DNA from: Deltaproteobacteria bacterium
Lineage (GTDB): Bacteria; Desulfobacterota; BSN033; UBA1163
Assembly: GCA_018333535.1 (NCBI GenBank)
Contig: JAGXTA010000010.1
Span: 1-52,937, forward strand
DNA: 52,937 nt
Reading direction: 5' to 3'
Part shown: positions 16,896-25,271 of the stretch, one piece after another
How the letters are laid out: each line of letters opens with the position of its first letter
How positions within the stretch are numbered: the first letter of the stretch is position 1
Translations under genes and position numbers: made by a program
The notes under the pieces: model-generated
Databases searched by the model: none
The model's input: the letters and a program-made list of their open reading frames with translations, nothing else
Told to the model about the DNA's origin: nothing

Positions 16896-18470
16896 ATGAA
16901 AAAATTTAACTTAATTAATTTTTTGGGATTATTTCTCTGTGTAACCATTATTTATACTAACTCTTATGCAATACCAACAATAAATGATGTTTATTTATTT
17001 ACTGATAACAGACCAACAAGTGAAGGCACCTATCCTGGGTTTAGATTCCATATTGAAGCAATTATCTCAGACCCCTTTGGGGTTCCGGGGAACATCTCTT
17101 CAGTCTCAGGATACGGATTTACGGCAGGTGATAGTTACTTTTTAAAATATAACCCTGAACTTGGCACCAAGTATTATTCTCTCTATCCCACTTATTCTGG
17201 TCAATCCGGAACTTATAAAATAACAGCAATCAATAACCAGGGGGAAAAAGTTGAGAGACTTTCTCATAATCTCAACAATACTTCGCCATTGCCATTACCT
17301 ACAGGTCTTAAAGCAAGTGATTACAGCACAACCCCTATGTTTACTTTTAATCCTGTCCCTGGAGCTGATTACTACAATTATAAAATATTTGATTCGAGCT
17401 GGAAGGTCATTTATGATAGCCCAATTTCAACTACCCCTAACTTCACTACTCCCTCGGGCATTATTCAGCCAATGCAAAAATATTATTTATCAGCCCGAGG
17501 TTTAGATTTTGACTTTTCAGAACCATATACAGGAGTGAGTAGATTAGAGAGGAGATCTGTAAAATATTTAGAGTTCAATCCTAAGTTTAATATGCCAAAT
17601 TATGGCAATTACTATGCGTTACTTACAGGGGGGGATTCTGAAAAGGGAATGATTGACAACTTTTCTTCTTGGTTGGTAAAACTTGGTTGGAAAAAGGAGA
17701 ACATTATAAATATGGTAGGGGATTCTTGGACTAAGAATGCAATCCGAACTATGGTTAATAATATTTCTAATAAGGTGAACCCTGATAATTTTCTCTATTT
17801 TTATTTGGGCCATGGCGATGCTGATAAAAACGATCCAGTATATATGGATGAGAGTCGAGCTGGCAGCTTTACTATCTTAAATGCTTCTGAAAAAAAATTT
17901 ATTACATATCCTTATAGAAGCGATGAATATTTGTACCTCCCGAGTGGAGAAAGAATATATGATGATGAGCTTGCGGAATGGTTTAATACTGACCAATGGA
18001 AAAATGTCAAAAAGACCTTTATATTAGACAGTTGTTTTTCTGGAGGATTTTGGGGAGGTAATGATACAAATTCTTTTGGAGATTTGGAAAGACTTAGCGA
18101 TGTTAGACTGTTAGCTGCGTCTGATGAGAACCAAGTGGCCTTTAGGTACAATTATTATTTCACATTAGAACTTGCCCTTGGCTTTAAACAGGCGGATTTA
18201 AACAATGATGGATTTATTACGTTCGAGGAACTCGAAAGTTACCTAAGTGTTATGCCATTGCGTCATTTCGAAGCATCAAATATCATGGGGCTTGATTACA
18301 ATGACCTTTATACAGGGGATCAAGCTTTCCAAGTATTTTCAAATATTCCTTTTGATGGCAGTGTATTTGGAAATTATAATCCCGTTCCCGAACCCGCCAC
18401 CATGCTCCTTCTTGGGTCTGGCCTGCTTGGGCTGGCAGGATATGGGAGGAAGAAGTTGTTTAAGAAGTAA
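16896..18470 (+). CDS. Secreted caspase-like (C14) protein with EF-hand and PEP-CTERM sorting signal
   Basis: A 524-residue exported protein. In order: signal peptide (MKKFNLINFLGLFLCVTIIY, cleavage near residue 25), a beta-rich N-terminal region with a fibronectin-like segment near 145-210, then a caspase-like p20 domain. The catalytic dyad is visible as YLGHGD near residue 306 and ILDSCFSGGF near 376. An EF-hand-like loop, DLNNDGFITFEEL, follows near 432. It ends with a classic PEP-CTERM tail: VPEPATM, a hydrophobic span (LLLGSGLLGLAG) and a basic end (YGRKKLFKK). It is probably handled by an exosortase and held at the cell surface or in exopolysaccharide. The riboswitch in its leader implies control by a cyclic dinucleotide. 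A clean terminator follows. Confidence 0.85.
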   Translation: MKKFNLINFLGLFLCVTIIYTNSYAIPTINDVYLFTDNRPTSEGTYPGFRFHIEAIISDPFGVPGNISSVSGYGFTAGDSYFLKYNPELGTKYYSLYPTYSGQSGTYKITAINNQGEKVERLSHNLNNTSPLPLPTGLKASDYSTTPMFTFNPVPGADYYNYKIFDSSWKVIYDSPISTTPNFTTPSGIIQPMQKYYLSARGLDFDFSEPYTGVSRLERRSVKYLEFNPKFNMPNYGNYYALLTGGDSEKGMIDNFSSWLVKLGWKKENIINMVGDSWTKNAIRTMVNNISNKVNPDNFLYFYLGHGDADKNDPVYMDESRAGSFTILNASEKKFITYPYRSDEYLYLPSGERIYDDELAEWFNTDQWKNVKKTFILDSCFSGGFWGGNDTNSFGDLERLSDVRLLAASDENQVAFRYNYYFTLELALGFKQADLNNDGFITFEELESYLSVMPLRHFEASNIMGLDYNDLYTGDQAFQVFSNIPFDGSVFGNYNPVPEPATMLLLGSGLLGLAGYGRKKLFKK

Positions 18471-18494
18471 ATCAATGTTTAAGCAGAGGAAGGC

Positions 18495-18529
18495 AAAGGC
18501 AGGGTCAATATTTGACCTTGCCTTTTTTT
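18495..18529 (+). terminator. Rho-independent terminator of the PEP-CTERM gene
   Basis: A 14-bp stem, AAAGGCAGGGTCAA / TTGACCTTGCCTTT, with one G-T pair and a three-base loop, followed by a run of T to 18529. Confidence 0.85.
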
Positions 18530-18548
18530 ATAAAAATGTGCCAGAATA

Positions 18549-18715
18549 CCCCCCAGCTCTGCTGGGGGGATGAATGGCCTTCCCTCTCCCCTGGGGGGAG
18601 AGGGGTAGGGTGAGGGGGGAATGATCTTGCTCATCACCCCCACCTTAATCCTCCCCCATCAAGGGGAGGAAGGTTTTTTGAGGAATTGGATACCCCGCAG
18701 CTCTGCTGCGGGGTA
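18549..18715. repeat. Cluster of four palindromic hairpins
   Basis: Four stem-loops in 170 bp: CCCCCCAGC-TCT-GCTGGGGGG (18549-18569), CCCTCTCCCC-TGG-GGGGAGAGGG (18582-18604), TCCTCCCC/GGGGAGGA (18649-18670) and TACCCCGCAGC-TCT-GCTGCGGGGTA (18691-18715). The first and last share loop and inner stem and differ by a paired base exchange. The cluster sits at the breakpoint where the HlyD gene has lost its 5' end. Confidence 0.8.
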
Positions 18716-18749
18716 CTTCATTGCAAGCTTTCTCCATGCTTCCTTTCTT

Positions 18750-19790
18750 TCCGTAATCATCGAGCTTGATCCCACCATGAGCCAGGCTGAGGTTGAGAGT
18801 TCGGAGAGGTCTTTAACAATCAACCGGTATGATATGGAGAGGCTGAAGGCTGAACTGAGAGGAGAGGAAATCTATGGAACAGGAAAGAATCCTGATAAGT
18901 TACTACTTCTCCAGAAAAGCCTGAAGCAGGCGAGAGAGGATGAGCACCGAGCAAAAGTGGCTTCCTTAGAACTGGTCATCTCGCAGAAGAGAACAGCCCT
19001 TCTGTCTTCGGAGGAGAGTATAGTCAAACTTGAGAAGGCGCTGGAACTGGTGGCAAAACAGGAAGAGGCTTTAAAACAATTAGCAGAAAAAGGGTATGCC
19101 TCCATGATGGAACACCTCCAGAGACAGAAGGAATTGGTCAGGACAGAAAAAGAGCTGAATGAACAGAGAAAGCTGTCCGAACAGATCAGGGATAGTTTAA
19201 AAGAGGCAGAGAAAAATCTGGAGGCGTTAAAAAAGGAGAGGGAACGGTCCATTTTAGGGGAGATTCTTGAGAAGGAGAAAAATATAACGGTTCTCGAAGG
19301 GGAATTTACCAAGGCGAGCAAAAGATCCCAATTGGAGAAACTTTACAGCCCTGTCAATGGGACGGTTCATGGACTTGCCATGCATACCATCGGAGGGGTT
19401 GTCACTTCGGCCCAGCCCATTATCACCATTGTCCCGGAGGGAACACCCCTGATTGTGGAGGCCATGGCTCTCAATAAGGATGTTGGTTTCATTCATCCCG
19501 GGCAGAAGGCGGAGCTAAAACTGGATACCTTCCCCTTTCAGAAATACGGGACGATTGAGGCTGAACTCTTCTTTGTAAGCCCCGACGCCCAGGAGGATCA
19601 GAAGATCGGGCTGGTTTATAAGATCAAGTTAAGACCGAATCGATTGAAGATTCGGGTCAAGGAAAAGGATATCCCTCTCAGTCCAGGGATGGCAGTCACC
19701 GCAGAGATCAAGACCGGGGAGAGGAGGGTCATCGAGTTTTTCATTTCCCCCTTCATCAAGCATGTGGATGAGTCGCTGACCCTGAGGTAA
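18750..19790 (+). pseudogene. Type I secretion membrane-fusion protein (HlyD family), 5'-truncated
   Basis: Homology to HlyD adaptors begins abruptly at VIIELDPT (18753), which lies roughly 100 residues into full-length proteins. The membrane anchor and first half of the lipoyl-like domain are missing. What remains is complete: a long Glu/Lys-rich coiled coil (about 19000-19320), the second half-motif VNGTVHGLAMHTIGGVV, the beta-barrel region and the usual end (KTGERRVIEFF...). The open frame continues upstream into the palindrome cluster without a start codon that has a ribosome site; ATG 18777 has none. No ABC transporter or outer-membrane partner is nearby. The last 120 bp are duplicated at 31065-31184. 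Probably non-functional. Confidence 0.75.
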
Positions 19791-20248
19791 ATTCCACGCT
19801 TAGTTGATCAGGCAGAGTACTATATTTAATGAACCACTGATCCTCAAAACCTTCCAACCTTTTTTCTCTTAAAACTGGTCTACCTGGGTTAAGAGACTTT
19901 GTATCGATCCCTCAATAGAATCGATTACAATTTTGTTATCTTTTAAACAGGAATGGTCATTAAATTATTTCTTGTCCGGTAACCGAATATCCTGCATTTT
20001 ATCCGATTTTTCACAAGCTGCTCCCATTGAACTTCAAAATCCTTTGGCACCTTTTTTGAAGGTAATTTAACGCCCACGAAATTATTTTACAGGGGATATC
20101 CGGAAGCAAAAATTGTAATCCAAACAGAAAAGGGGATTACGGATCGCTTATTGATATTTTGATTGTCCTAAAAATTCCATTACTTATTCAATTCATATTT
20201 GCAGATTTAGTCTTTGGCATTTTCTATACAATAAAATCGGATGGATCC
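19791..20248. other. AT-rich gap, no recognised gene
   Basis: Stops in all frames. A short frame at 20075-20160 reads like protein (YRGYPEAKIVIQTEKG) and could be the tail of a decayed gene, but it is too short to assign. Confidence 0.4.
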
Positions 20249-21619
20249 ATGCAAAGATGCCGTTTAACAATTTGCTCTAAATCGATTGTGTACCACTTTT
20301 TTATTTTTTCTCTGATAATCCTTATTTCCACCCCTTGTCTGAGCCAGACGCTGAATGAATCCTCTGATCAAATATGGGAAGTCGGCCTCAACCGATGGAC
20401 GATTGAAGAAGAGTATCGGTTTGGAAAATGGGTGGAGGAAAATATTACAGAGGACTTTTTCATTCGCTACAGGACCCCAACCGACTGCGCGGATGTCCCT
20501 TATGCGATCCGATGGATCTATGCACGGATCGCCCATCTTCCTGCCGCTGCTACTACAAAGGACGGCAAACTGATCGGCCACTGGTCCAAAAAATGGAAGC
20601 ATTTTCCAACCCACCCAGACTGGCGCCAGGACCAACGTTTTCGTGCCGCCCTTCTCCACCTCCTTTCGGAGACCTGGACAGGGACTCTTCCTCTTGATAG
20701 CTATCCCATCCGAATTTCTCCCGATTCGGTCACACCGGGAACGCTTCTTTGTATGGCAAAATCACATTGCGCCATCGTGGGTCATGTCTCCTTAGGGGGA
20801 AGCCAAGCCCATCCTCTGCAAACGTGGGAGTCGATGCTTCCACCGAAGACTAGGAAACTGGTTTTGAGAAATTTTTTTTCTGCCAAGCCGGAATCGAAAA
20901 TCCGCACAGGTCTGGTGAAGTTTCGATGGCCGGTTCTTGCAAATGGCGGATGGAAGTATCTCCCTGTCAAAGAACATCCCTTCTATTCTGAAGAGCAATA
21001 TACCCCTGGTTTTTATGAGGGGTACGAAGATTATGTTGAGGCTGTGGCCAAGAGGATCGACCCAAAAAACTATGAGCCTATGGAAAAGTTTGTAAACGTT
21101 ATGGGAACGATCACCCGATTTCTCAGGGATAGGGTTTCTATTGCCCTGGCAGGGTACCAGCAATGTCGTAATGGGGGCTGTCCCGAAGGTTCAGAGCTAT
21201 GGGAGATTCACAATACCCTTGGCCTTGACGGGATGATCAATCTCCTGATGGACCATCTTTCCCAAATCATCGAATCGAATCAACTCGACAATGAGATGAT
21301 GGAAGGGATGATGAAGGCCATTTCCATCGATATCTCAAAGAACCGCTCGGTCACATTTTATGATGTTTATCAGAACTGTTCCTGGCTATCCCCTCATCCG
21401 AAGGATCCGATCGAAGCACGTTGGGGGATGAAGAAGTGTGAGATGATCCAGGCACAGATCCGCATCGCCAGAGACTGCATCGCCTTCATTGATAAGTTAT
21501 ATGGAAAAAAAGACCCTAAATATGCCGACTTATCGATCCGGCAGCAGAAGGAAATCCTACGGAGACTCAACGAGCAGTTGATGAAGTCCGAATGCTATTT
21601 GACTGCCCAAGTCAATTAG
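20249..21619 (+). CDS. Secreted protein of unknown function with a possible Cys-His catalytic pair
   Basis: The start at ATG 20249 is preferred over an upstream TTG because it gives a proper signal peptide (basic start, then a hydrophobic stretch ending near TPCLSQ), and GGATGG precedes it. The mature protein of about 425 residues carries TDCADVPYAIRWIY soon after the signal. This resembles the active-site Cys helix of transglutaminase-like and NlpC/P60 enzymes, which often read D-C-A-D. A later HCAIVGHVSL could supply the His. The C-terminal half is helical and has Cys residues (QQCRNGGCPEGSE, YQNCSWLS) that may form disulfides. No family is recognised. It lies between the HlyD remnant and the ExeA-like ATPase. 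Confidence 0.6.
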   Translation: MQRCRLTICSKSIVYHFFIFSLIILISTPCLSQTLNESSDQIWEVGLNRWTIEEEYRFGKWVEENITEDFFIRYRTPTDCADVPYAIRWIYARIAHLPAAATTKDGKLIGHWSKKWKHFPTHPDWRQDQRFRAALLHLLSETWTGTLPLDSYPIRISPDSVTPGTLLCMAKSHCAIVGHVSLGGSQAHPLQTWESMLPPKTRKLVLRNFFSAKPESKIRTGLVKFRWPVLANGGWKYLPVKEHPFYSEEQYTPGFYEGYEDYVEAVAKRIDPKNYEPMEKFVNVMGTITRFLRDRVSIALAGYQQCRNGGCPEGSELWEIHNTLGLDGMINLLMDHLSQIIESNQLDNEMMEGMMKAISIDISKNRSVTFYDVYQNCSWLSPHPKDPIEARWGMKKCEMIQAQIRIARDCIAFIDKLYGKKDPKYADLSIRQQKEILRRLNEQLMKSECYLTAQVN

Positions 21620-22160
21620 TAGCTCCCGCGCAGAACCCGACCCCCAGCTTTAATTGCCAAAGGTGAAGCCTTTAGTAAGAAGCTCACACATCTAAACGTA
21701 TTCATCTCCTACGTTTCCTCCTTTCTAAACACCTTCTGGGGGTGGATTAGGTAAACCCCCCACCCCAACAAAACGCTGTCTACAAAAATAGGAGGCATCT
21801 AAATATCTTCAATGGAGAAATATGTATTTTCAGCTGGAAAGGAGTCCATTGCTTCTTACCAGATAGCCGAGCTAATCTATGCTTTGAATTTTATTGCTCT
21901 AATTATTGCAATCATTATTCTGTTTCTTTTTATTCCAAATCATTTGATCGTGTATTGGGCCTCCAAGTTCTATCAAGGACTCCAATGCTCTCGTAATCTT
22001 GTTGACTCCTTTCTGAAACTTTCTATTCCCATACATTTGACAGATCATATGAAAAAGGTGTAGATTCTGGACGGTGGTCGAACAAGGGTGTTTTCTAAGG
22101 AATGATTTCCATTTTTTGAATGGAATGGACTCATCTCTCCTGTCCGTAATGGGTTAATGG
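21620..22160. other. Gap with one possible small membrane protein
   Basis: Contains a C-rich/G-rich imperfect palindrome near 21736-21775 and the small frame at 21812-22063. No other feature is supported. Confidence 0.4.
21812..22063 (+). CDS. Possible small membrane protein
   Basis: An 83-residue frame with one strong hydrophobic span (LNFIALIIAIIILFLFI, about residues 26-42), an acidic start and a basic tail. AGGAGG occurs at 21790-21795, which is 16 bases from the ATG and too far for efficient use. No family is recognised. The hydrophobic helix is the main argument in favour. Confidence 0.3.
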   Translation: MEKYVFSAGKESIASYQIAELIYALNFIALIIAIIILFLFIPNHLIVYWASKFYQGLQCSRNLVDSFLKLSIPIHLTDHMKKV

Positions 22161-23699
22161 ATGTATAACGGATTTTATGGTTTTTCAGAAAAGCCTTTTG
22201 AAACCATCCCGGACCCCAGATTTATTTATTTAACACCTCATCACCAAGACCTACTGGATTCTGTGATCGGCGGAATCAAAGAGCAAAAAGAGTTCATCTC
22301 TGTCACGGGAGCAGCAGGCACGGGTAAGACCGCGCTCTTTTACTATTTATTAACGACCCTTGAGAAGAAGATCAAAGGGGTCTTTATTCCCCGCCCCTTT
22401 ACTACTTTTAGAGATTTCGTAAGAAACATCCTATTGGAGTTGGACCCAGCGGCTGCGCATGAAGACAAGATAATTCCTTTTGATCAATTGATAAATTATT
22501 TGAATCAGATGAGCGCCAGGGATGAACGATTGGTCCTCATTATCGATGAAGCCCAATCCCTTTCCAGGGAGGTGATTGAGGAATTGGAGATATTTTTTAA
22601 TCGGGCGCCAAAACTCGTTCAAATCATTTTCGTAGGACAAACCGGGTTTGAAGACAAACTCAATTCACCAGGGTTAAGATGGCTTAAACAGAGGATAAAA
22701 ATTCAACTTCAAATGAAGTCATTATCCGAGGAGGAATCTTCAGATTATATTAATCATCGGCTTAGATTGGTCGGGAGGAACGCCCTTGAGCTATTTACTC
22801 CAAAAGCCATCTCTATGATTTACAACTACACCCAGGGAACTCCACTCAGCCTGAATATCCTTTGTGATAATGCCTTTCGGGTTGGCTATACGTTATCTCG
22901 AAAAAGCATTGATGTAGATATCATTCAGAAGGTTATAAATGAATTGGAAGGCCCAGGTTCACAAAAAGCTCCCCTTCATTCAATCCAGCAGACTAAAACA
23001 CTATGGCCATCCCCCGTTCGTTTAAAAGTATCACTCAAAATAGTTTCATTTGCCATCCTGGTTTTGGTTTGTTTGGGAGGACTCATTCTTCTGGTCCGTG
23101 GTGGCTTTCAGCAAGGATCTGTCAAATGGGGGGATTTCAAAACATTAAAAAGCCCTCCTGATGATACCCATCCGCCTGAACCCAAGCCCATCTCGCCTGA
23201 ATCCCTTAAACTTCCTTCACCCCCTCCCGCTTCTCTTACGGCTAAAAGAAAAGAGGATCCATTCATAGAAATTGCAACCGTAAAAGCGGGGGAAACCATT
23301 TCTTTCCTGTCACAAAAATATTACCGCATGACCCATACGACCCTTGTTGACATCATTTTGGATTTCAATCCTGAGATTACCAATGCCCATCTCATTTTAG
23401 TAAACCAAGAAATTAAGATACCCAGGATCACGGAAGAATTGTTTATCATCCAATCTTCCGAAAGCACTTATAAAATTTATGTTGGAACCTTTTCGACTCC
23501 TGATATTACAAAAATTTATCGCGGTGAACCATTACTGGGGGGAAAGGAAATAGAAATTATCCCACGAAAGGTATCGGCACAAGAAACCTGGTACCGAGTG
23601 GAAGTCGGAAAGTTTGACAATAAAGGAGAGGCTTTGAAAGTAATCCATCTCCTAAAAGAGAAAGGATTGCTGCCTTCTTTTAGAAAAAGCCCCCAATAG
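22161..23699 (+). CDS. ExeA/GspA-like AAA ATPase with LysM-like and SPOR-like periplasmic modules
   Basis: The first 265 residues are an ExeA-type ATPase. It opens with the family signature MYNGFYGFSEKPFETIPDPRF, then Walker A GAAGTGKT near residue 51, Walker B LVLIIDEAQ near 123 and a sensor region (LRWLKQRIKIQL). A single membrane span near 299-321 is followed by a Pro-rich linker. The periplasmic part has a LysM-like repeat (VKAGETISFLSQKYY near 374) and a C-terminal SPOR-like segment (YRVEVGKFDNKGEAL near 475), both peptidoglycan-binding types. In GspA/ExeA the ATPase helps pass secretin subunits through the peptidoglycan, and related ATPases accompany exosortase loci. Here it stands alone, so its partner is unknown. 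Confidence 0.8.
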   Translation: MYNGFYGFSEKPFETIPDPRFIYLTPHHQDLLDSVIGGIKEQKEFISVTGAAGTGKTALFYYLLTTLEKKIKGVFIPRPFTTFRDFVRNILLELDPAAAHEDKIIPFDQLINYLNQMSARDERLVLIIDEAQSLSREVIEELEIFFNRAPKLVQIIFVGQTGFEDKLNSPGLRWLKQRIKIQLQMKSLSEEESSDYINHRLRLVGRNALELFTPKAISMIYNYTQGTPLSLNILCDNAFRVGYTLSRKSIDVDIIQKVINELEGPGSQKAPLHSIQQTKTLWPSPVRLKVSLKIVSFAILVLVCLGGLILLVRGGFQQGSVKWGDFKTLKSPPDDTHPPEPKPISPESLKLPSPPPASLTAKRKEDPFIEIATVKAGETISFLSQKYYRMTHTTLVDIILDFNPEITNAHLILVNQEIKIPRITEELFIIQSSESTYKIYVGTFSTPDITKIYRGEPLLGGKEIEIIPRKVSAQETWYRVEVGKFDNKGEALKVIHLLKEKGLLPSFRKSPQ

Positions 23700-23819
23700 A
23701 GGCCCTGTCATGTTGTAGTAAGAGTCAGGTCTTCCAATGCAACAAATCTAAGAATGGTTCAAAATGCCTTAATATAAGACCTTTTTTATCATTGTTCATC
23801 GAATATGTTTGTTCGGACA

Positions 23820-24069
23820 GAGACAAAGAAGAGCAAGAGATAATGGAGAAGATGGCTAAGTCCATCGATTCATAAATTCGGTAACGTATTTATTTACTCA
23901 GGACTTAGTGCTGAGTGAGCAATTATTTCAATTCGCAGCATGAGGGTGCGTGATTGTATTTGCGAATCGAAGCACTAAGAGAGCCATTGGGGCGGCAGGG
24001 TTTCGGGAGCAGATGGATAAAAAGGCGATTGAGATTAAGCGACCCAGAAGGGGAAGGCAAAGAAAATAG
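23820..24069 (+). pseudogene. Decayed REP-associated (Y1) transposase, C-terminal remnant
   Basis: Two pieces of one frame pattern survive. One is RDKEEQEIMEKMAK (about 23824-23865). The other is TKRAIGAAGFREQMDKKA, continuing to a basic end RPRRGRQRK and TAG at 24067-24069. These resemble the C-terminal tail of IS200-like RAYT proteins, where a G-R-P-L-G-S-E-x-F block precedes a basic R/K/P/G tail. The HUH domain is missing. A related remnant lies at 30918-31064. The rest of the gap 23700-24344 shows nothing else. Confidence 0.55.
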
Positions 24070-24238
24070 TTTGTATCAATTTGATATCTCAAAACAATAT
24101 CAGAACCGTCCCCAAATTAAATATTTTCTACCGCATCAGGGGCTACATCTCCACCGTCAGAAAGAACTCCCTTTCTGTCATCAACACCATTCAAGCTGCC
24201 TTCGAGGGGAATCCTTTTATTCCGGCATGCAGAGAACC

Positions 24239-24267
24239 TTGACAATGTTCTACTTTATTGGCATGAT
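24239..24267 (+). promoter_or_regulatory. Possible promoter of the sugar-acid operon
   Basis: TTGACA at 24239-24244, a 17-bp spacer and CATGAT at 24262-24267. The -35 is perfect and the -10 matches four of six. It lies about 75 bases before the first gene of the DHDPS-DgoK-TctA run. Confidence 0.4.
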
Positions 24268-24344
24268 TCGACAGGCTGAATAGTTACAATTTAACTTACT
24301 TTCCAAAGAGTTTCTGAAACAAAATAATGAAGGAGGCTTGAAGG

Positions 24345-25232
24345 ATGTTTAGGATGAAGGGGGCTGTCCCACCGATGATTACTCCGTTTACCCGTGACGG
24401 AGAGGTTGATTATAAGGGCTTGGAGATTTTGGTCGACTTTCTCAAAGAGCGAGTGGACGGGTTATTCATTACTGGATCCTATGGATCTGGTGCACTTATG
24501 TCGGTGGAAGAAAGAAAGAAGGTTGCAGAAACTACTATAAAGACTGCGAACGGAAAAATACCGGTGATTGTCCAGACCGGTTCAACCAATAACCGCACGA
24601 CTGTGGAGTTAACGAAGCATGCTCAATCTATCGGGGCGCAGGCCGTTTCTGCTGTAGGCCCGTATTATTTCAAGCATAATGAAGATAGCGTCTCCTATTT
24701 CTTTGACGATATGGTCAAGGCGGTTGGCTCCGCATTTCCGGTGTATGTGTACAATAATCCCCAATTTCAGGGCTACCCGATGAGCTTGCAGCTCCTCAAA
24801 CGGCTCAAAAACCTGGGTGTCAAAGGGATGAAAGATGCAACCTTTGATATTTTGCTTCACGCAACCTACCAGCGAACTCTCAAAGACAATGCCTTCGATG
24901 TGGTCCTGGGGACTGAAGCGATGTGGCTCTCCGCTAGGGCCCTTGGTTGCGAGGCTTTTGTACCAGGGCTTGCCAATGCCTTTCCTGAAATTATCCGCAA
25001 AATGTACCTACAAGGTATGGCCAATGACTTTGAGGCATGCCGGCAGACCCAGTTTGAGGTGAACCGGATGCGGGAGGTCATGTATCTGGCAAAGTCTACG
25101 CAGCTCGCGATCTATGCTATGTTAGAGCTCAGGGGGGTGTTGAAGGCGTACCCCCGGGCCCCTTTCATCGCAGCCAGTGAGGATGAAAAGAAAGCGATCC
25201 GTGAAGAATTGACGAAGTTAGGCGTCTTATAA
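24345..25232 (+). CDS. Dihydrodipicolinate synthase / N-acetylneuraminate lyase family protein
   Basis: A class I aldolase of 295 residues with the DHDPS/NAL fold, behind GGAGG. The N-terminal MKGAVPPMITPFTRDG, the tyrosine motif VYVYNNP near residue 136 and the Schiff-base lysine in VKGMKDATFD near 165 are all present, so aldol chemistry on a pyruvate adduct is expected. The substrate loop reads GSYGSGALMS where DapA and NanA have GTTGE or GSTGE, so a true DapA is unlikely. The context is a 2-keto-3-deoxy sugar-acid kinase, a TctABC importer and an SDR. This favours a 2-keto-3-deoxy-aldonate aldolase or dehydratase acting on an imported sugar acid. The substrate is inferred. Confidence 0.8.
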   Translation: MFRMKGAVPPMITPFTRDGEVDYKGLEILVDFLKERVDGLFITGSYGSGALMSVEERKKVAETTIKTANGKIPVIVQTGSTNNRTTVELTKHAQSIGAQAVSAVGPYYFKHNEDSVSYFFDDMVKAVGSAFPVYVYNNPQFQGYPMSLQLLKRLKNLGVKGMKDATFDILLHATYQRTLKDNAFDVVLGTEAMWLSARALGCEAFVPGLANAFPEIIRKMYLQGMANDFEACRQTQFEVNRMREVMYLAKSTQLAIYAMLELRGVLKAYPRAPFIAASEDEKKAIREELTKLGVL

Positions 25233-25271
25233 GGACAAAAATTGACGTCCTCATCCCAAAGGACTTGAACT

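Noticed and set aside
18621-18749. Using the upstream extension as the true N-terminus of the HlyD gene
   Set aside because: It translates the palindrome cluster; there is no membrane anchor and no ribosome site.
24345-25232. Calling the lyase DapA (lysine synthesis)
   Set aside because: The GTTGE loop is replaced and the neighbours are sugar-acid genes.
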